Shown here: in pieces, positions 44,633 to 55,389 of the stretch
How the letters are laid out: each line of letters starts with the position of its first letter
Position numbering within the stretch: position 1 is the stretch's first letter
Source of the DNA: Sphingobium jiangsuense
GTDB lineage: Bacteria; Pseudomonadota; Alphaproteobacteria; Sphingomonadales; Sphingomonadaceae
Assembly: GCF_014196495.1 (NCBI RefSeq)
Contig: NZ_JACIDT010000007.1
Coordinates: 62,001 to 126,000 of the forward strand
DNA length: 64,000 nt
Direction: 5' to 3'
Program-made: the position numbers and the translations under genes
The notes under the pieces: model-generated
The model's input: only the letters and a program-made list of their open reading frames with translations
What the model was told of the DNA's origin: nothing
The model's database searches: none

Positions 44633-46075
44633 TCAGGCCGCGACGTCCCCCGCGAGGCGCGTCGTCAGCGCGTCGGCCAGCCCGGCGGCCCATTTGGTGA
44701 TGTCGCCCGCGCCTAGGCAGACGATCAGGTCGTCGGCGCGCAGGTCCGCCGCCAGCGCGTCGGCCAGCGCGTCCGGCCCGGCCACCACGCTCGCGGAGCG
44801 GTGCCCCCGGCGCTTCAACCCGGCGACCAGCGCGTCGCTGTCCACGCCCTCGATCGGCTGCTCGCCCGCCGCATAGACCGGCGCGGCATAGACGATATCG
44901 GCGTCGTTGAACGCCTGCTGGAACTCGTCCATCAGGTCGCGCAGGCGGGTGAAGCGATGCGGCTGCACCACGGCGATCACTCTCCCTCTCGCCCCTTCGC
45001 GCGCCGCCGCCAGCACCGCCTTGATCTCGACCGGGTGGTGGCCGTAATCGTCGATCACGCTCGCAGCGCCGCCCCCCCCGCCGGGCAGCTTGACCTCGCC
45101 CACCTTGGTGAAGCGGCGCTTGACCCCGCCGAACTTGGCGAAGCCGGTCTGGATCGTCGCATCGTCAATGCCCATGTGCAGCGCGACGCCGATCGCGGCC
45201 ATCGCATTGAGCACATTATGCCGCCCCGGCATCGGCATCTCGATGCCCTCGATCCGCCGCGTGGATCCATCCCGCTCGCGCACCTGCACGTCGAAGCGGT
45301 TGCCGCCGGGGAAAGGCTGCACATTCTCGCCGCGAATGTCGGCCTGCGCTGAAAAACCGTAGGTGACGACGCGCCGGTCCTGAAGCCGTGGCAGGATCGC
45401 CTGCACCTCCGGATGATCGAGGCAGAGGATCGCCGCTCCGTAGAAGGGCACATTCTCGACGAATTCGACAAAGGCGTCCTTCACCTTGTCGAAGCTGCCA
45501 TAATGGTCGAGATGTTCCGGGTCGATATTGGTGACGACCGCGATCGTGCCGTCGAGGCGCAGGAAGCTGCCGTCGCTCTCGTCGGCCTCCACCACCATCC
45601 AGTCGCTCTCGCCCAGCCGCGCATTGGATCCGTAGGCGTTGATGATGCCGCCGTTGATCACGGTCGGGTCCACCCCGCCCGCGTCGAGCAGCGCCGCGAC
45701 CATCGAGGTGGTGGTCGTCTTGCCATGCGTGCCCGCCACCGCGACGGTGGACTTGAGGCGCATCAGCTCGGCCAGCATTTCCGCACGGCGCACCACCGGG
45801 ATGCGGTTCTCCAGCGCCAGCTCCACCTCCGGGTTACCGCGCTTGATCGCGGTCGAGGTGACGACCACCGCCGCATCGCCCAGATTCTCGGCCTTGTGGC
45901 CGATCATCACCTTGATGCCCTTCTTGCGCAGCCCCTCGACGACATAGCCTTCCGCCACGTCGCTGCCCTGCACGCGATAGCCCAGATTGTGCATCACCTC
46001 GGCGATTCCGGACATGCCGATGCCGCCGATGCCGATGAAATGGATGGTGCCGATATCGGTCGCGACGCCCTTCAT
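44633..46075 (-). CDS. murC: UDP-N-acetylmuramate--L-alanine ligase
   Basis: This is a 480-residue Mur ligase that adds L-Ala to UDP-MurNAc. It has [17 protein letters not shown] at the N-terminus, ATP-binding [14 protein letters not shown], and [13 protein letters not shown]. The ATG overlaps the murG stop. It ends the left-hand portion of the main dcw block; murB, its normal next neighbour, is displaced by the island. Confidence 0.97.
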   Translation of the reverse strand: MKGVATDIGTIHFIGIGGIGMSGIAEVMHNLGYRVQGSDVAEGYVVEGLRKKGIKVMIGHKAENLGDAAVVVTSTAIKRGNPEVELALENRIPVVRRAEMLAELMRLKSTVAVAGTHGKTTTTSMVAALLDAGGVDPTVINGGIINAYGSNARLGESDWMVVEADESDGSFLRLDGTIAVVTNIDPEHLDHYGSFDKVKDAFVEFVENVPFYGAAILCLDHPEVQAILPRLQDRRVVTYGFSAQADIRGENVQPFPGGNRFDVQVRERDGSTRRIEGIEMPMPGRHNVLNAMAAIGVALHMGIDDATIQTGFAKFGGVKRRFTKVGEVKLPGGGGGAASVIDDYGHHPVEIKAVLAAAREGARGRVIAVVQPHRFTRLRDLMDEFQQAFNDADIVYAAPVYAAGEQPIEGVDSDALVAGLKRRGHRSASVVAGPDALADALAADLRADDLIVCLGAGDITKWAAGLADALTTRLAGDVAA

Positions 46076-47244
46076 GCCGGTGCCCCCGACAGGTCGAGGC
46101 CGGCGGGCGCGGTTACGGGTTTGACGGTGACGGGGGTGTTCATCAACGGAGCGGTTCCAATCGATTCCAGCAAATCGGCCATATCGCGCGCGGCGTTGGG
46201 ACGCCCGCAATTCCAGGCGCGCCGGGCCGCATTTTGCAGCGCGCCGGGTTCCATCGCCATTTTCTGCATCTGCTTGGCGAGTTCGACAGGGGTGAAGCGC
46301 GATTGCGGGATGGAGCGCGCGCCCCCCGCCTCCACCAGCTCGCGCACATTGGCGGTCTGGTGGTCGTCCATCGCACTCGGCAGCGGGATCAGGATCGCCG
46401 GGCGGCCCGCGACCGTCAGCTCGGCCAGCGTCGATGCGCCCGCGCGCGCGATCACCAGATGCGCCCAGTTCAGCTTTTCCGGGATGTCGTTGATATAGGT
46501 GGCGAGGTCCGCCGGTATCTCCATCTCCGCATAGGTGGCGCGCACCCGCTCGATATCCTCGGCGCGGCATTGCTGCGTCACCTGAAGGCGGCGACGCAGC
46601 GAGATGGGCAGCAGCGACAGCCCCTCCGGCACGACTTCGGACAGGATGCTCGCGCCCTGGCTGCCGCCCGTCACCAGCAGGCGGAACACGCTCTCGTCGG
46701 TCAGCGCGGGGAATTCCTCGTCGCGCAGCGCCAGCACCTCTTCGCGCACCGGGTTTCCGACCAGATGGACCTTGTGGTCATATTTGGGCTTCAGCCGCTG
46801 GACATCGGGATAGGCGGTGGCGATCGCGTTCACCTTGCGCGCGAGCAGCCGGTTGACGCGGCCTAGCACGGCGTTCTGCTCATGCACCACGGTCGGGATG
46901 CCGTCCTTCAGCGCGCCGAGCAGCGCGGGCAGCGCCGGATAGCCGCCGAAGCCGACGACGACCGACGGGCGGAACGTCTCATACATGCGCCGCGCCATGT
47001 CGCGCCCGGTGATGATGCCGCGCAGCCCCCTCACCCAGCCGAGCGGCCCGCCCTGCATCCGCCCGGCGGGCAGCACATGGACGGCGGCATCGCGGAAGAT
47101 GCCGGGGATCTTCGCGCCGCGCTCATCGGTGACGAGCGCGACATGATGGCCGCGCGCCATCAGTTCTTCGGCGACGGCATGCGCCGGTATCATATGCCCC
47201 CCGGTCCCGCCCGCGGCGAGAACGAAGTGACGGGTAACAGTCAT
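46072..47244 (-). CDS. murG: UDP-GlcNAc:lipid I N-acetylglucosaminyltransferase
   Basis: This is a 390-residue peripheral membrane GT28 enzyme that converts lipid I to lipid II. The [19 protein letters not shown] donor/lipid motif opens the protein; VTGGSQGA and [23 protein letters not shown] follow. The start MTVTRHFVL overlaps the ftsW stop (ATGA); an ATG 12 bp upstream is less likely. Confidence 0.97.
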   Translation of the reverse strand: MTVTRHFVLAAGGTGGHMIPAHAVAEELMARGHHVALVTDERGAKIPGIFRDAAVHVLPAGRMQGGPLGWVRGLRGIITGRDMARRMYETFRPSVVVGFGGYPALPALLGALKDGIPTVVHEQNAVLGRVNRLLARKVNAIATAYPDVQRLKPKYDHKVHLVGNPVREEVLALRDEEFPALTDESVFRLLVTGGSQGASILSEVVPEGLSLLPISLRRRLQVTQQCRAEDIERVRATYAEMEIPADLATYINDIPEKLNWAHLVIARAGASTLAELTVAGRPAILIPLPSAMDDHQTANVRELVEAGGARSIPQSRFTPVELAKQMQKMAMEPGALQNAARRAWNCGRPNAARDMADLLESIGTAPLMNTPVTVKPVTAPAGLDLSGAPA

Positions 47245-48473
47245 CGGCCACTCCATTTCACGGCGCGCGGCTTGCCCCCGATAAAGGGGTTGCGTCTGGT
47301 GAACGCAAGAAGCAGCCCCACACCCATGCTCAACGCCAGCATAGAGGAGCCGCCATAGCTGATAAAGGGGAGTGTCATGCCCTTGGACGGAAAAATCTGC
47401 GCATTGACGCCCATATTGATGATCGCCTGCAATCCGAACTGGATCGTCAGGCCCGCCGCCGCGAGAATGATGAAATTATCCTCCTCGTCCAGCAGGCGCA
47501 GCAGCACGCGCATGACGATGGCGAGATAGAGCAGCACGACGATGATGCAGGCGATGAGGCCGAATTCCTCGCCGATCACCGAGAAGATATAGTCGGTGTG
47601 CGCCTCCGGCAGGCGGAATTTGGCCTGTCCTCCGCCCGGCCCGACGCCGGTGAAGCCGCCATTGGTGATGGTGCGGTGCGCCAGTTCCGTCTGGTCCGGC
47701 CCGGTTTCCGGCCGCGCGCCGATGCCGAGGAAGTCGTTGATGCGCTGGCGGCCGTTTTCGTAGAAGAGATAGACGGCGACCAGCCCGCCGCAGGCCGCCA
47801 CGACCATCCCGACGATCAGCCGCACCGACGCCCCGCCCAGCAGCAGCAGCGCCCCCCAGCAGGCGCAGAAGATCACCGTCTGCCCGAAATCCGGCTGCTT
47901 CATCAGCAGCGCGGCGACAAGGGCGGTGATCAGCCCGGTCAGCGGAATGACCGGCAGGCTGCTGTCCCTTTCCCGCAGCGACAGCAGCCAGGCGATGCTC
48001 ACCACATAGACGGGCTTCAGGAATTCCGACGGCTGGAACCTTATGCCAAGGTCGATCCAGCGTTTCGCCCCGTTCACATTGGTGCCCAGCAGCGGCACGA
48101 GCAGCAGGGTGAAGCCGAAAATCAGCGCCCCCATGACGGCGAAGCGCCGCGCCGTTTCCCTCGGCAGCATCGATATGCCCAGCATGAAGGGCACGCCGAG
48201 GCCCACCCACATCAACTGGCGATAGAAATAGACCAGCGGATCGACATCGACATCGGCGGTGGAGCGGTCGATCGCCGCGACCGGGGAAGCCGCCGCGACC
48301 GCCACCAGCCCGATCGCGATCAGGATGATGATGAGCGCGAGCAGCAGCCGGTCGATTTCCCAGAACCACACCGCCAACGCCGTCCGTTCGCGCGGGACGG
48401 TTTTCGTGCGGAAATCCCGGACCATCTGACCCGGCCTGAACAGGCGGCGCGGATCCTGCCTGCCGTCACGCAT
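47241..48473 (-). CDS. ftsW: SEDS lipid II polymerase FtsW
   Basis: This is a 410-residue protein with about ten TM helices, the septal peptidoglycan glycosyltransferase partner of FtsI. SEDS motifs KRWIDLGIRFQPSEFLKP and MTLPFISYGGSSMLAL are visible. The start MRDGRQDPRRLF overlaps the end of murD by eight bases. A decayed copy of its last ~55 codons lies at 19726-19860. Confidence 0.96.
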   Translation of the reverse strand: MRDGRQDPRRLFRPGQMVRDFRTKTVPRERTALAVWFWEIDRLLLALIIILIAIGLVAVAAASPVAAIDRSTADVDVDPLVYFYRQLMWVGLGVPFMLGISMLPRETARRFAVMGALIFGFTLLLVPLLGTNVNGAKRWIDLGIRFQPSEFLKPVYVVSIAWLLSLRERDSSLPVIPLTGLITALVAALLMKQPDFGQTVIFCACWGALLLLGGASVRLIVGMVVAACGGLVAVYLFYENGRQRINDFLGIGARPETGPDQTELAHRTITNGGFTGVGPGGGQAKFRLPEAHTDYIFSVIGEEFGLIACIIVVLLYLAIVMRVLLRLLDEEDNFIILAAAGLTIQFGLQAIINMGVNAQIFPSKGMTLPFISYGGSSMLALSMGVGLLLAFTRRNPFIGGKPRAVKWSGR

Positions 48474-49797
48474 CAGGCCCGGCGCTTTCCAGCGCGCCGA
48501 CGGCGGCGACGAACGCGTCGCCGCGCGCCTCGAAATCACGAAACTGGTCGAAGCTGGCGCAGGCGGGCGACAGCAGCACGACATCGCCCGGCTCCGCCAC
48601 CCGCGCGGCGCGGCGGACAGCGGTGGCCAGCATCTCGCTGTCGTCGACCGGCATGTGCGGGCGCAGCAGGTCGGCGAACAGCGGCCCGGCCTCGCCTATG
48701 GTGTAGGCGGCCTTGATGTTCGGATAATAGGGCGCGCACTCGTCCAGCGAGTCGCTCTTGGCGAGGCCGCCGACGATCCAGTGGATGCGTGGCCTGCCCC
48801 CGACCGGGGGCCAGGCGCCGAGCGCGGGCGCGGTCGAGGCGGCGTTGGTCGCCTTGCTGTCGTTCACATAGAGGACGCCGTTGCGCTCCGCCACGCGCTG
48901 CATGCGATGGGGCAGGCTGGCATAGCTTTCCAGCGCCCGCTCGATAATCTCGTCGGCTATGCCCAGCGCGCGGGCGGCGGCGCGGGCGACGAGCGCGTTC
49001 TGCGCATTATGCGGCCCCTGCAAGGCGGGCCAGCGCGCCTGCTCCGCCGGGTCGACGTCGGCCGCGTGCACGCCCGTCACCCCGTCGAGCCGGGCGGCGA
49101 TGGCGCGCGTATTCTCGTCGTCCAGCGCGATCACCCGCGCGCGGCCGGGGGACTGCATCGTGAACAATCGCTGCTTGGACGCGCAATAGCCGGCAAAGCC
49201 CTCATAGCGGTCGAGATGATCCGGTGTGATGTTGAGCAGCACCGCGACGTCGCAATCGAGGCTGCGGGTCAGGTCGATCTGATAGCTCGACAGCTCCAGC
49301 ACATAGACGCCCGCGCCTTTGTCATTGGGGGGCAGCGGTTCCTGCCCCAATATGGGCAGGCCGATATTGCCGCCCATGCGGGTCGGGATGCCCGCCGTCT
49401 CGATGATATGATGGATCAGCGCGGTGGTGGTCGATTTGCCGTTGGTGCCGGTGATGCCCACCACTTTGTGCGCGGGCAGCGTCGGGCGGGCCAGCGCGAA
49501 CAGCTCGATATCACCGATCAGCGGCACGCCCGCCTTTGCCGCATGCTCGGCGATCGGATGGCGGTTGAGCGGCACGCCGGGCGACACCACCACGCCGTCG
49601 AACCCGGTAAGGTCGATGGCGAGCGGATCGGCGAGCTTCGCCTTGTCGGCGACGGCGGCGCGCGCTTCCTCCCGCGTGTCCCAGGCGGTGACGTCGGCCC
49701 CGCTCGCGGCAAGGCATTCGACCGTGGCGAGGCCGGAGCGCGCCAGCCCCAGCACCGCGTATCTCTTCCCTGCGAATGCGCCCGAAACGATGGCCAT
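48466..49797 (-). CDS. murD: UDP-N-acetylmuramoylalanine--D-glutamate ligase
   Basis: This is a 443-residue Mur ligase that adds D-Glu. It has ATP-binding GITGTNGKSTTTALI and the ITPDHLDRYEGF motif, and starts MAIVSGAFAGKRYAVLGLARSG. It is 5 bp from mraY and overlaps ftsW. Confidence 0.97.
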   Translation of the reverse strand: MAIVSGAFAGKRYAVLGLARSGLATVECLAASGADVTAWDTREEARAAVADKAKLADPLAIDLTGFDGVVVSPGVPLNRHPIAEHAAKAGVPLIGDIELFALARPTLPAHKVVGITGTNGKSTTTALIHHIIETAGIPTRMGGNIGLPILGQEPLPPNDKGAGVYVLELSSYQIDLTRSLDCDVAVLLNITPDHLDRYEGFAGYCASKQRLFTMQSPGRARVIALDDENTRAIAARLDGVTGVHAADVDPAEQARWPALQGPHNAQNALVARAAARALGIADEIIERALESYASLPHRMQRVAERNGVLYVNDSKATNAASTAPALGAWPPVGGRPRIHWIVGGLAKSDSLDECAPYYPNIKAAYTIGEAGPLFADLLRPHMPVDDSEMLATAVRRAARVAEPGDVVLLSPACASFDQFRDFEARGDAFVAAVGALESAGPDA

Positions 49798-49802
49798 GGT
49801 CC

Positions 49803-50873
49803 TTACCTCAGTTTCAGCGTGGCGAGCCCCGCCAGCGCCAGCGCGAAGGCGATGATCCAGAAGCGCACCACCACCGTGGTTTCGGGCCAGCCGAGCTGCT
49901 CGAAATGATGGTGGATCGGCGCCATGCGGAACACCCGCTTGCCGGTCCGCTTGTAGAAGAACACCTGAATGATGACCGATACCGCCTCCACCACGAACAG
50001 GCCGCCGATGATGCCCAGCACGATTTCATGATGGCACACCACGGCGATGACGCCCAGCGTGCCGCCCAGCGCGAGGCTGCCGGTGTCGCCCATGAACACG
50101 GCGGCGGGCGGCGCATTATACCATAGAAAGGCGAGCCCCGCGCCGATCATCGCGCCGGTCAGGATGACGAGATCGCCCGCCAGCGGCACGTGCGGAATGC
50201 CGAGATAGGCGGCGAAGTCCGCGCGTCCGGCCAGATAGGCGATGGCGGTGAAGGCCATGCAGGCGATCACCACCGGCATGGTCGCGAGGCCGTCCAGCCC
50301 ATCGGTCAGGTTGACCGCATTGCCGAACGAGACGATCACGAACGCCGCGAACACATAATAGAAATAGCCGAGGTCGATCGCCGGGCCGTTCCAGAAGGGC
50401 ACATAGAGCGCGGTGCCGTTATGCTGCACGATCAGCATCGCCGCGACGCCCGCGATCAGGAATTCGCACAGCAGGCGCGCCCGCCCCGAAAGCCCCGCCG
50501 TGCTCGCCTTCGTCACCTTGTCATAATCGTCGAGGAAGCCGATAGCGCCGAAGCCCAGCGTCACGCACAGGCACGCCCAGACATAGATGGAGCCCAGGTC
50601 CATCCACAGCAGCACCGACACCACCAGCGAGGTGAGGATCATCAGCCCGCCCATGGTCGGCGTGCCGCGCTTGGCGAAATGGCTTTCCGGCCCGTCGGAG
50701 CGAATCGGCTGCCCCTTGCCCTGCCGCACGCGCAGCCAGCCGATGAAGCGCGGCCCGATCAGCAAACCCAGCACCAGCGCCGTGACGATCGCCGCGCCCG
50801 CGCGGAAGCTGAGATAGCGGACGAGGTTCAATACCCCCGGAAAATCAAGCTGCTGGGCCAGCCAATATAACAT
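49803..50873 (-). CDS. mraY: Phospho-N-acetylmuramoyl-pentapeptide transferase
   Basis: This is a 356-residue polytopic membrane enzyme that makes lipid I. Signatures are [33 protein letters not shown] and [12 protein letters not shown], which contain the catalytic Asp residues. It is packed between murF and murD. Confidence 0.98.
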   Translation of the reverse strand: MLYWLAQQLDFPGVLNLVRYLSFRAGAAIVTALVLGLLIGPRFIGWLRVRQGKGQPIRSDGPESHFAKRGTPTMGGLMILTSLVVSVLLWMDLGSIYVWACLCVTLGFGAIGFLDDYDKVTKASTAGLSGRARLLCEFLIAGVAAMLIVQHNGTALYVPFWNGPAIDLGYFYYVFAAFVIVSFGNAVNLTDGLDGLATMPVVIACMAFTAIAYLAGRADFAAYLGIPHVPLAGDLVILTGAMIGAGLAFLWYNAPPAAVFMGDTGSLALGGTLGVIAVVCHHEIVLGIIGGLFVVEAVSVIIQVFFYKRTGKRVFRMAPIHHHFEQLGWPETTVVVRFWIIAFALALAGLATLKLR

Positions 50874-50876
50874 GCA

Positions 50877-52262
50877 TCATTCTCCGTCGGAAAGCGCGGC
50901 GACCAGCCGCGACAATCCGACACTGTTGGAACCCTTGACGAGAATCGCGTCATCCGGCTGGAGCCGGTCCCTGACGATCTGCGTTGCCTGTTCGGCATCG
51001 GCCACATGCGCCAAAGCCAGCCGCCCTTCAAGCCTTTGCGCGAGCGGCGCCATCTCTTCACCGACCAAAATGGCCAGATCGACGCAAGCCTGCTCCAGCG
51101 GCTCGGCCAGCGCGGCGTGCAGGGCATCGCTGCTGCCGCCCAGCTCCTTCATCGCGCCGAGCACCGCGATGCGCCGCGCGGCCTTTTCCCGCCCCAGTTG
51201 GCGCAGCGTCGCCGCCATGGACAGCGGGTTGGCATTGTAGCTTTCGTCGATCAGCAGCGCCCTGCCTGCTCCGGCCGCGATGAGGCTGCGCGCGCCGCGC
51301 CCCGGCAGGCCCGACATATCGGCGAGCGCGAGGCCCGCCGCCGCCAGATCGCCGCCCACCGCCTCCACCGCCGCCAGCAGCGCGAGCGAGTTCGACACAT
51401 TATGGTCGCCCGGCGCGGCCACCGTGTAGCACAGCTCCGCCTGCGGCAGATGGGCCGAAACCAGCGTGCCCCCGGTCGCGGCGGGAACGGCGGCGGACAC
51501 GCGCACGTCCGCGCCCTCACCCATGCCGAAGGTGACGATCGCCGCGCCCTGCGCCTTCGCATGGTCGATCAGCAGATCGCGATGCGGGCTGTCATAGGGG
51601 ATGATCGCGGTGCCGCCCTGCTCCAGCCCCTCGAAAATCTCCGCCTTGGCGCGGGCGATGGCTTCTTCCGTGCCGAAAAATTCGATATGGGCGGGCGCGA
51701 TCGCGGTGACGATGGCGACATGCGGGCGCACCAGCCGGGTCAGCGCCGCCAGTTCGCCAAAATGGTTCATCCCCATTTCCAGCACCGCGAACAGGCTGTC
51801 GCGCGGCATGCGCGCAAGGCTCAGCGGCACACCGACATGGTTGTTGTAGCTCTTGACCGAGCGATGCACCCGCCCCGGACGGAAGCGGTCCAGCGCGGCA
51901 AACAGCGCCTCCTTGGTGCTGGTCTTGCCGACCGACCCGGTGACGCCGATCACCTTGCCGTCCATGCGCGCCCGCGCCGCCCGGCCGAGAGCGTTCAATG
52001 CCTCGCTCGTATCCGCGACCAGCACATGCGGCTGCGCGATCGGCCGGGACACGATGGCCCCGGCCGCCCCCGCCGCAAACGCCTTGTCGAGGAATGCATG
52101 GCCGTCCGTCGCCTCGCCCTTCAGCGCGACGAACAGGTCGCCCGGCCCAACCTCGCGGCTGTCGAACGCGACGCCGGAAACGGAAAAAGCGGCCGAAGCC
52201 GCGCCGCCGGTCGCTTCGGCGATTTCTCCGGAGGTCCAGAGCGGAGGCGCCGTTCCGCTCAT
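50877..52262 (-). CDS. murF: [27 protein letters not shown] ligase
   Basis: This is a 461-residue Mur ligase that attaches the dipeptide made by Ddl. ATP-binding GVTGSVGKTSTKEAL, EMGMNHFGELA and DESYNANPLSM are present. The start MSGTAPPLW overlaps the murE stop. Confidence 0.97.
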   Translation of the reverse strand: MSGTAPPLWTSGEIAEATGGAASAAFSVSGVAFDSREVGPGDLFVALKGEATDGHAFLDKAFAAGAAGAIVSRPIAQPHVLVADTSEALNALGRAARARMDGKVIGVTGSVGKTSTKEALFAALDRFRPGRVHRSVKSYNNHVGVPLSLARMPRDSLFAVLEMGMNHFGELAALTRLVRPHVAIVTAIAPAHIEFFGTEEAIARAKAEIFEGLEQGGTAIIPYDSPHRDLLIDHAKAQGAAIVTFGMGEGADVRVSAAVPAATGGTLVSAHLPQAELCYTVAAPGDHNVSNSLALLAAVEAVGGDLAAAGLALADMSGLPGRGARSLIAAGAGRALLIDESYNANPLSMAATLRQLGREKAARRIAVLGAMKELGGSSDALHAALAEPLEQACVDLAILVGEEMAPLAQRLEGRLALAHVADAEQATQIVRDRLQPDDAILVKGSNSVGLSRLVAALSDGE

Positions 52263-53689
52263 TGCGCGCATTCCCGCGCGACGGTGACGTCATCGAAGGG
52301 CAGCACGCGGTCGCCGATCACCTGCCCCTGCTCATGCCCCTTGCCCGCCACCAGCACAATGTCCTGCGGCCCGGCTTGTGCAATAGCCGCCGCGATGGCG
52401 GCGCGGCGGCCGCCTATCTCCTCGGCCTGCGGCGCGCCCGCCAGCACGGCGGCGCGGATCGCGGCGGGGTCCTCGGATCGCGGATTGTCGTCGGTGACGA
52501 TCACATGATCGGCCAGCTCCGCGGCGGTTCGCCCCATCAGCGGGCGCTTGCCCGCGTCGCGATCCCCGCCCGCGCCGAACAGCGCGATCAGCCGCCCCTG
52601 CGTATGCGGGCGCAGCGCCTCGATCGCGGCGCGCAAGCCATCGGGAGTATGCGCATAATCGACATAGACCGGCGCGCCCGCCTTCGTCACCACCGCGCGC
52701 TCAAGGCGGCCGCGCACCGGCTGCAAACGGGACAGCAGCGGCAGCAGCGCAGCGAGCTTGCCCCCGGTCGCCAGCACGAGGCCCGCCGCGACCAGCACAT
52801 TGGCCGCCTGATAGGCGCCGATCAGCGGCAGATCGACCTTATGCTCCGCGCCCTCGGCGGCGATCGTCAGTTGCTGCCCCAATTTCGTGGGCTGGCGGGA
52901 CAGGAGGCGCAACGCCTCGCCCTTTTCGCCCACCGTCAGCAGGCGCAGGCCGCGTGCCGAAGCGCGGGCGATCACCTTGTCCGACCACGCATCGTCGGCC
53001 CAGATCACCGCCGCGCCGCCGTCGCTCACCACCTCGTCGAACAGCCGCATCTTCGCCTCGAAATAGGCGTCCATGTCGCCATGATAGTCGAGATGGTCGC
53101 GCGACAGGTTGGTGAAAGCCCCGGCGGCGACCGGCAGCCCCTCGGTGCGATATTGGGCGAGGCCGTGGCTCGACGCCTCGAACGCGGCATGGGTGATGCC
53201 TTCCTTGCGCAAGCCCGCCATGTTGGAGAGGAAGGTCACGATGTCCGGCGTGGTGAGGCCCGTCGACACCTGATCGACTGAGGTGGTGACGCCCAGCGTG
53301 CCGATCGACGCGGCCTGATGGCCCAGCATCCGCCAGAGCTGGCGCGTCAGCTCGACCGTGGAAGTCTTGCCATTGGTGCCCGTGACGGCGACGCAGGTTT
53401 CGGGAAAGGGCGCGTAGAATTTCGCCGCCAGCCGCGCGAACAGGCGGCGCGGATTGGTGTCCGCGATATGCACAGCGCCCTCGACCCGCGCTTCGGGCCG
53501 TGCGACGACCGCCACGGCGCCCGCCGCGACCGCATCGGCGATGAAATCCTCGCCATTGACGCGCGCGCCCTGGAAGGCGCCGAAGATCGTCCCCGGCGCC
53601 ACCTTGCGATTATCGATCGCGAAACCCGTCACCTGCACGGCGGCCGCATCGGCCGCGACATCATGCACCAGAGCGTCAAGCCGCATCAA
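52259..53689 (-). CDS. murE: UDP-MurNAc-tripeptide synthetase
   Basis: This is a 476-residue Mur ligase. ATP-binding VTGTNGKTSTVEL is present. The DNPRSEDP motif near residue 415 is the signature of meso-diaminopimelate rather than lysine specificity, as expected in Gram-negatives. Its start overlaps the ftsI stop by four bases. Confidence 0.97.
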   Translation of the reverse strand: MMRLDALVHDVAADAAAVQVTGFAIDNRKVAPGTIFGAFQGARVNGEDFIADAVAAGAVAVVARPEARVEGAVHIADTNPRRLFARLAAKFYAPFPETCVAVTGTNGKTSTVELTRQLWRMLGHQAASIGTLGVTTSVDQVSTGLTTPDIVTFLSNMAGLRKEGITHAAFEASSHGLAQYRTEGLPVAAGAFTNLSRDHLDYHGDMDAYFEAKMRLFDEVVSDGGAAVIWADDAWSDKVIARASARGLRLLTVGEKGEALRLLSRQPTKLGQQLTIAAEGAEHKVDLPLIGAYQAANVLVAAGLVLATGGKLAALLPLLSRLQPVRGRLERAVVTKAGAPVYVDYAHTPDGLRAAIEALRPHTQGRLIALFGAGGDRDAGKRPLMGRTAAELADHVIVTDDNPRSEDPAAIRAAVLAGAPQAEEIGGRRAAIAAAIAQAGPQDIVLVAGKGHEQGQVIGDRVLPFDDVTVARECAQ

Positions 53690-55389
53690 TCACCTCCCTT
53701 GTTCTTGCCTACAAGGGGCATCAGCTCCGATACGTCAACATCCCGCCGTTCGTCCGGTATGATTCCGAGCATCGGGCCGATGCGCATCACCACCTTCCGC
53801 ACCACCGGGGCGGAGGTATAGGCGGCGGTCCGCACGCCGGGGAATTCCTTGCTGCCCTGCGGCTCGTCCATCATCGTCAGCACGACATAGCGCGGATTGT
53901 CCATCGGGAACGCCGCCGCGAAGGTGGTGATGAGCGAGCGGTGCGCATAGCCGCCTTCGAACGGCTTTTCGGCGGTGCCGGTCTTGCCGCCGATCCGGTA
54001 TCCGGGCGCGTCGGCGCTGCGGCCGGTGCCGTCCTTCACGATCATGCGCAGCAGCTGGCGCATGCGCGCGCTGGTGGCGGCGGAAAAGACGCGGCGTCCC
54101 TTGGGCACGTCCTCCTCGCGCAGGCGGTGCAGCGTCGCGGGCCGCCAGATGCCCCCGTTCACCAGCGCGGCATAGGCGCTCGCCAGATGCAGCGGCGTGA
54201 CCGCGATGCCATGGCCATAGGCGACGGTCATCGTCGTGATGCGCCCCCAGCTCGACGGCCAGAGCGTGCGCGCGCGCTCCTTCAGCTCGATGCTGGGACG
54301 ATGGTCGAATTCCAGCGCGCGATAGAGCTTCTGGATCGGCTCCGGCCCCATTTCATCGGCAATGCGGGCGGTGGCGATGTTGGAACTGTGGATCAGCGTT
54401 TCGGGCACATTGAGCCAGCGGCCGAGCGGATGGTCGTCCTTGATGCGGAAACCGCCGACCTGCAACGGCGCGGTCGCGTCATAGCGCTTCGCCATCGACT
54501 TGACGACGCCCGCGTCCATCGCCGCCGCGACCGCCAGCGGCTTGAAAGTGGACCCCAGCTCATAACGCGACTGCACGACATTGTTGCGCCGCGCGTCCTC
54601 ATTGGCGCCCAGCTTGTTGGGATCGAACACCGGGAAGGACGCCATCGCCAGCACTTCCCCCGTGTTCGCATCGAGCACGATGCCCGTCGCGCCGCGCGCG
54701 CTCTGGTCCACCATCCCGGCATAAAGCTCGTTTTCCAGCGCGCCCTGAACGCGGCTGTCGATCGACAGCACCACCGGGGTGGAGCGCAGGTCGGCGTCGA
54801 CCAGCCGATCGTTGAACGCCGCTTCCACGCCCATGCCGCCATGATAGTCCTTGCCGTCCAGCACCGGCACGAAGCCCAGCACATGCGCGGCGAGCGTGCG
54901 CTGGGGATAGACGCGCTCCTTTTCGCGCGGGAATTCGATGCCGACCTCACCCAGCGCGTTCACCTCCGCCACTTCCTCCGGCAGCGCGCGCTGGCGCAGA
55001 TAGGCCCAGCCCTTGCCGGTCAGCTTCTTGCGGAATTCCGCCGCAGGGGTATCCGGGAAAATCTCGTGCAGCTTGCGCGCCAGCTCGTCCGGGTCGCCGA
55101 TCAGCCGGTCGGGCCGCACGGAGATGGAATAGGCGTCCATCGTCCGCGCCAGCGGCACCCCGTTGCGATCGACGATGTCGGCGCGGGGCGGCAATCCCGC
55201 CCCGGCAAGACCCGTCCGCCCGCCGCCGTCGGCGAACAATCCCATCCACGCCAGCCGCCCGATCAGCACCACCGACACAGCGACGATCAGCAGCAGGACC
55301 AGCATCAACCGCTGATGCGCTATCGCCGTCAGATTAAGCCGTTGCCGGTTCACCGGCAGCCGGTCATGCCGAACGACGATAGTCGCCAT
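53686..55389 (-). CDS. ftsI: Septal peptidoglycan transpeptidase FtsI (PBP3)
   Basis: This is a 567-residue class B penicillin-binding protein. One N-terminal TM helix (LMLVLLLIVAVSVVLIGRLAW) precedes the dimerisation domain and the transpeptidase domain with SxxK in GSTFKPLA, SxN in HSSNIA, and KTGT in GGKTGTAEKP. Its start touches the ftsL stop. Confidence 0.97.
   Translation of the reverse strand: MATIVVRHDRLPVNRQRLNLTAIAHQRLMLVLLLIVAVSVVLIGRLAWMGLFADGGGRTGLAGAGLPPRADIVDRNGVPLARTMDAYSISVRPDRLIGDPDELARKLHEIFPDTPAAEFRKKLTGKGWAYLRQRALPEEVAEVNALGEVGIEFPREKERVYPQRTLAAHVLGFVPVLDGKDYHGGMGVEAAFNDRLVDADLRSTPVVLSIDSRVQGALENELYAGMVDQSARGATGIVLDANTGEVLAMASFPVFDPNKLGANEDARRNNVVQSRYELGSTFKPLAVAAAMDAGVVKSMAKRYDATAPLQVGGFRIKDDHPLGRWLNVPETLIHSSNIATARIADEMGPEPIQKLYRALEFDHRPSIELKERARTLWPSSWGRITTMTVAYGHGIAVTPLHLASAYAALVNGGIWRPATLHRLREEDVPKGRRVFSAATSARMRQLLRMIVKDGTGRSADAPGYRIGGKTGTAEKPFEGGYAHRSLITTFAAAFPMDNPRYVVLTMMDEPQGSKEFPGVRTAAYTSAPVVRKVVMRIGPMLGIIPDERRDVDVSELMPLVGKNKGGD

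Noticed and set aside
44633..46570. A longer murC start at 46570
   Set aside because: The added 165 codons are out-of-frame murG sequence; the family start is at 46075 overlapping the murG stop.
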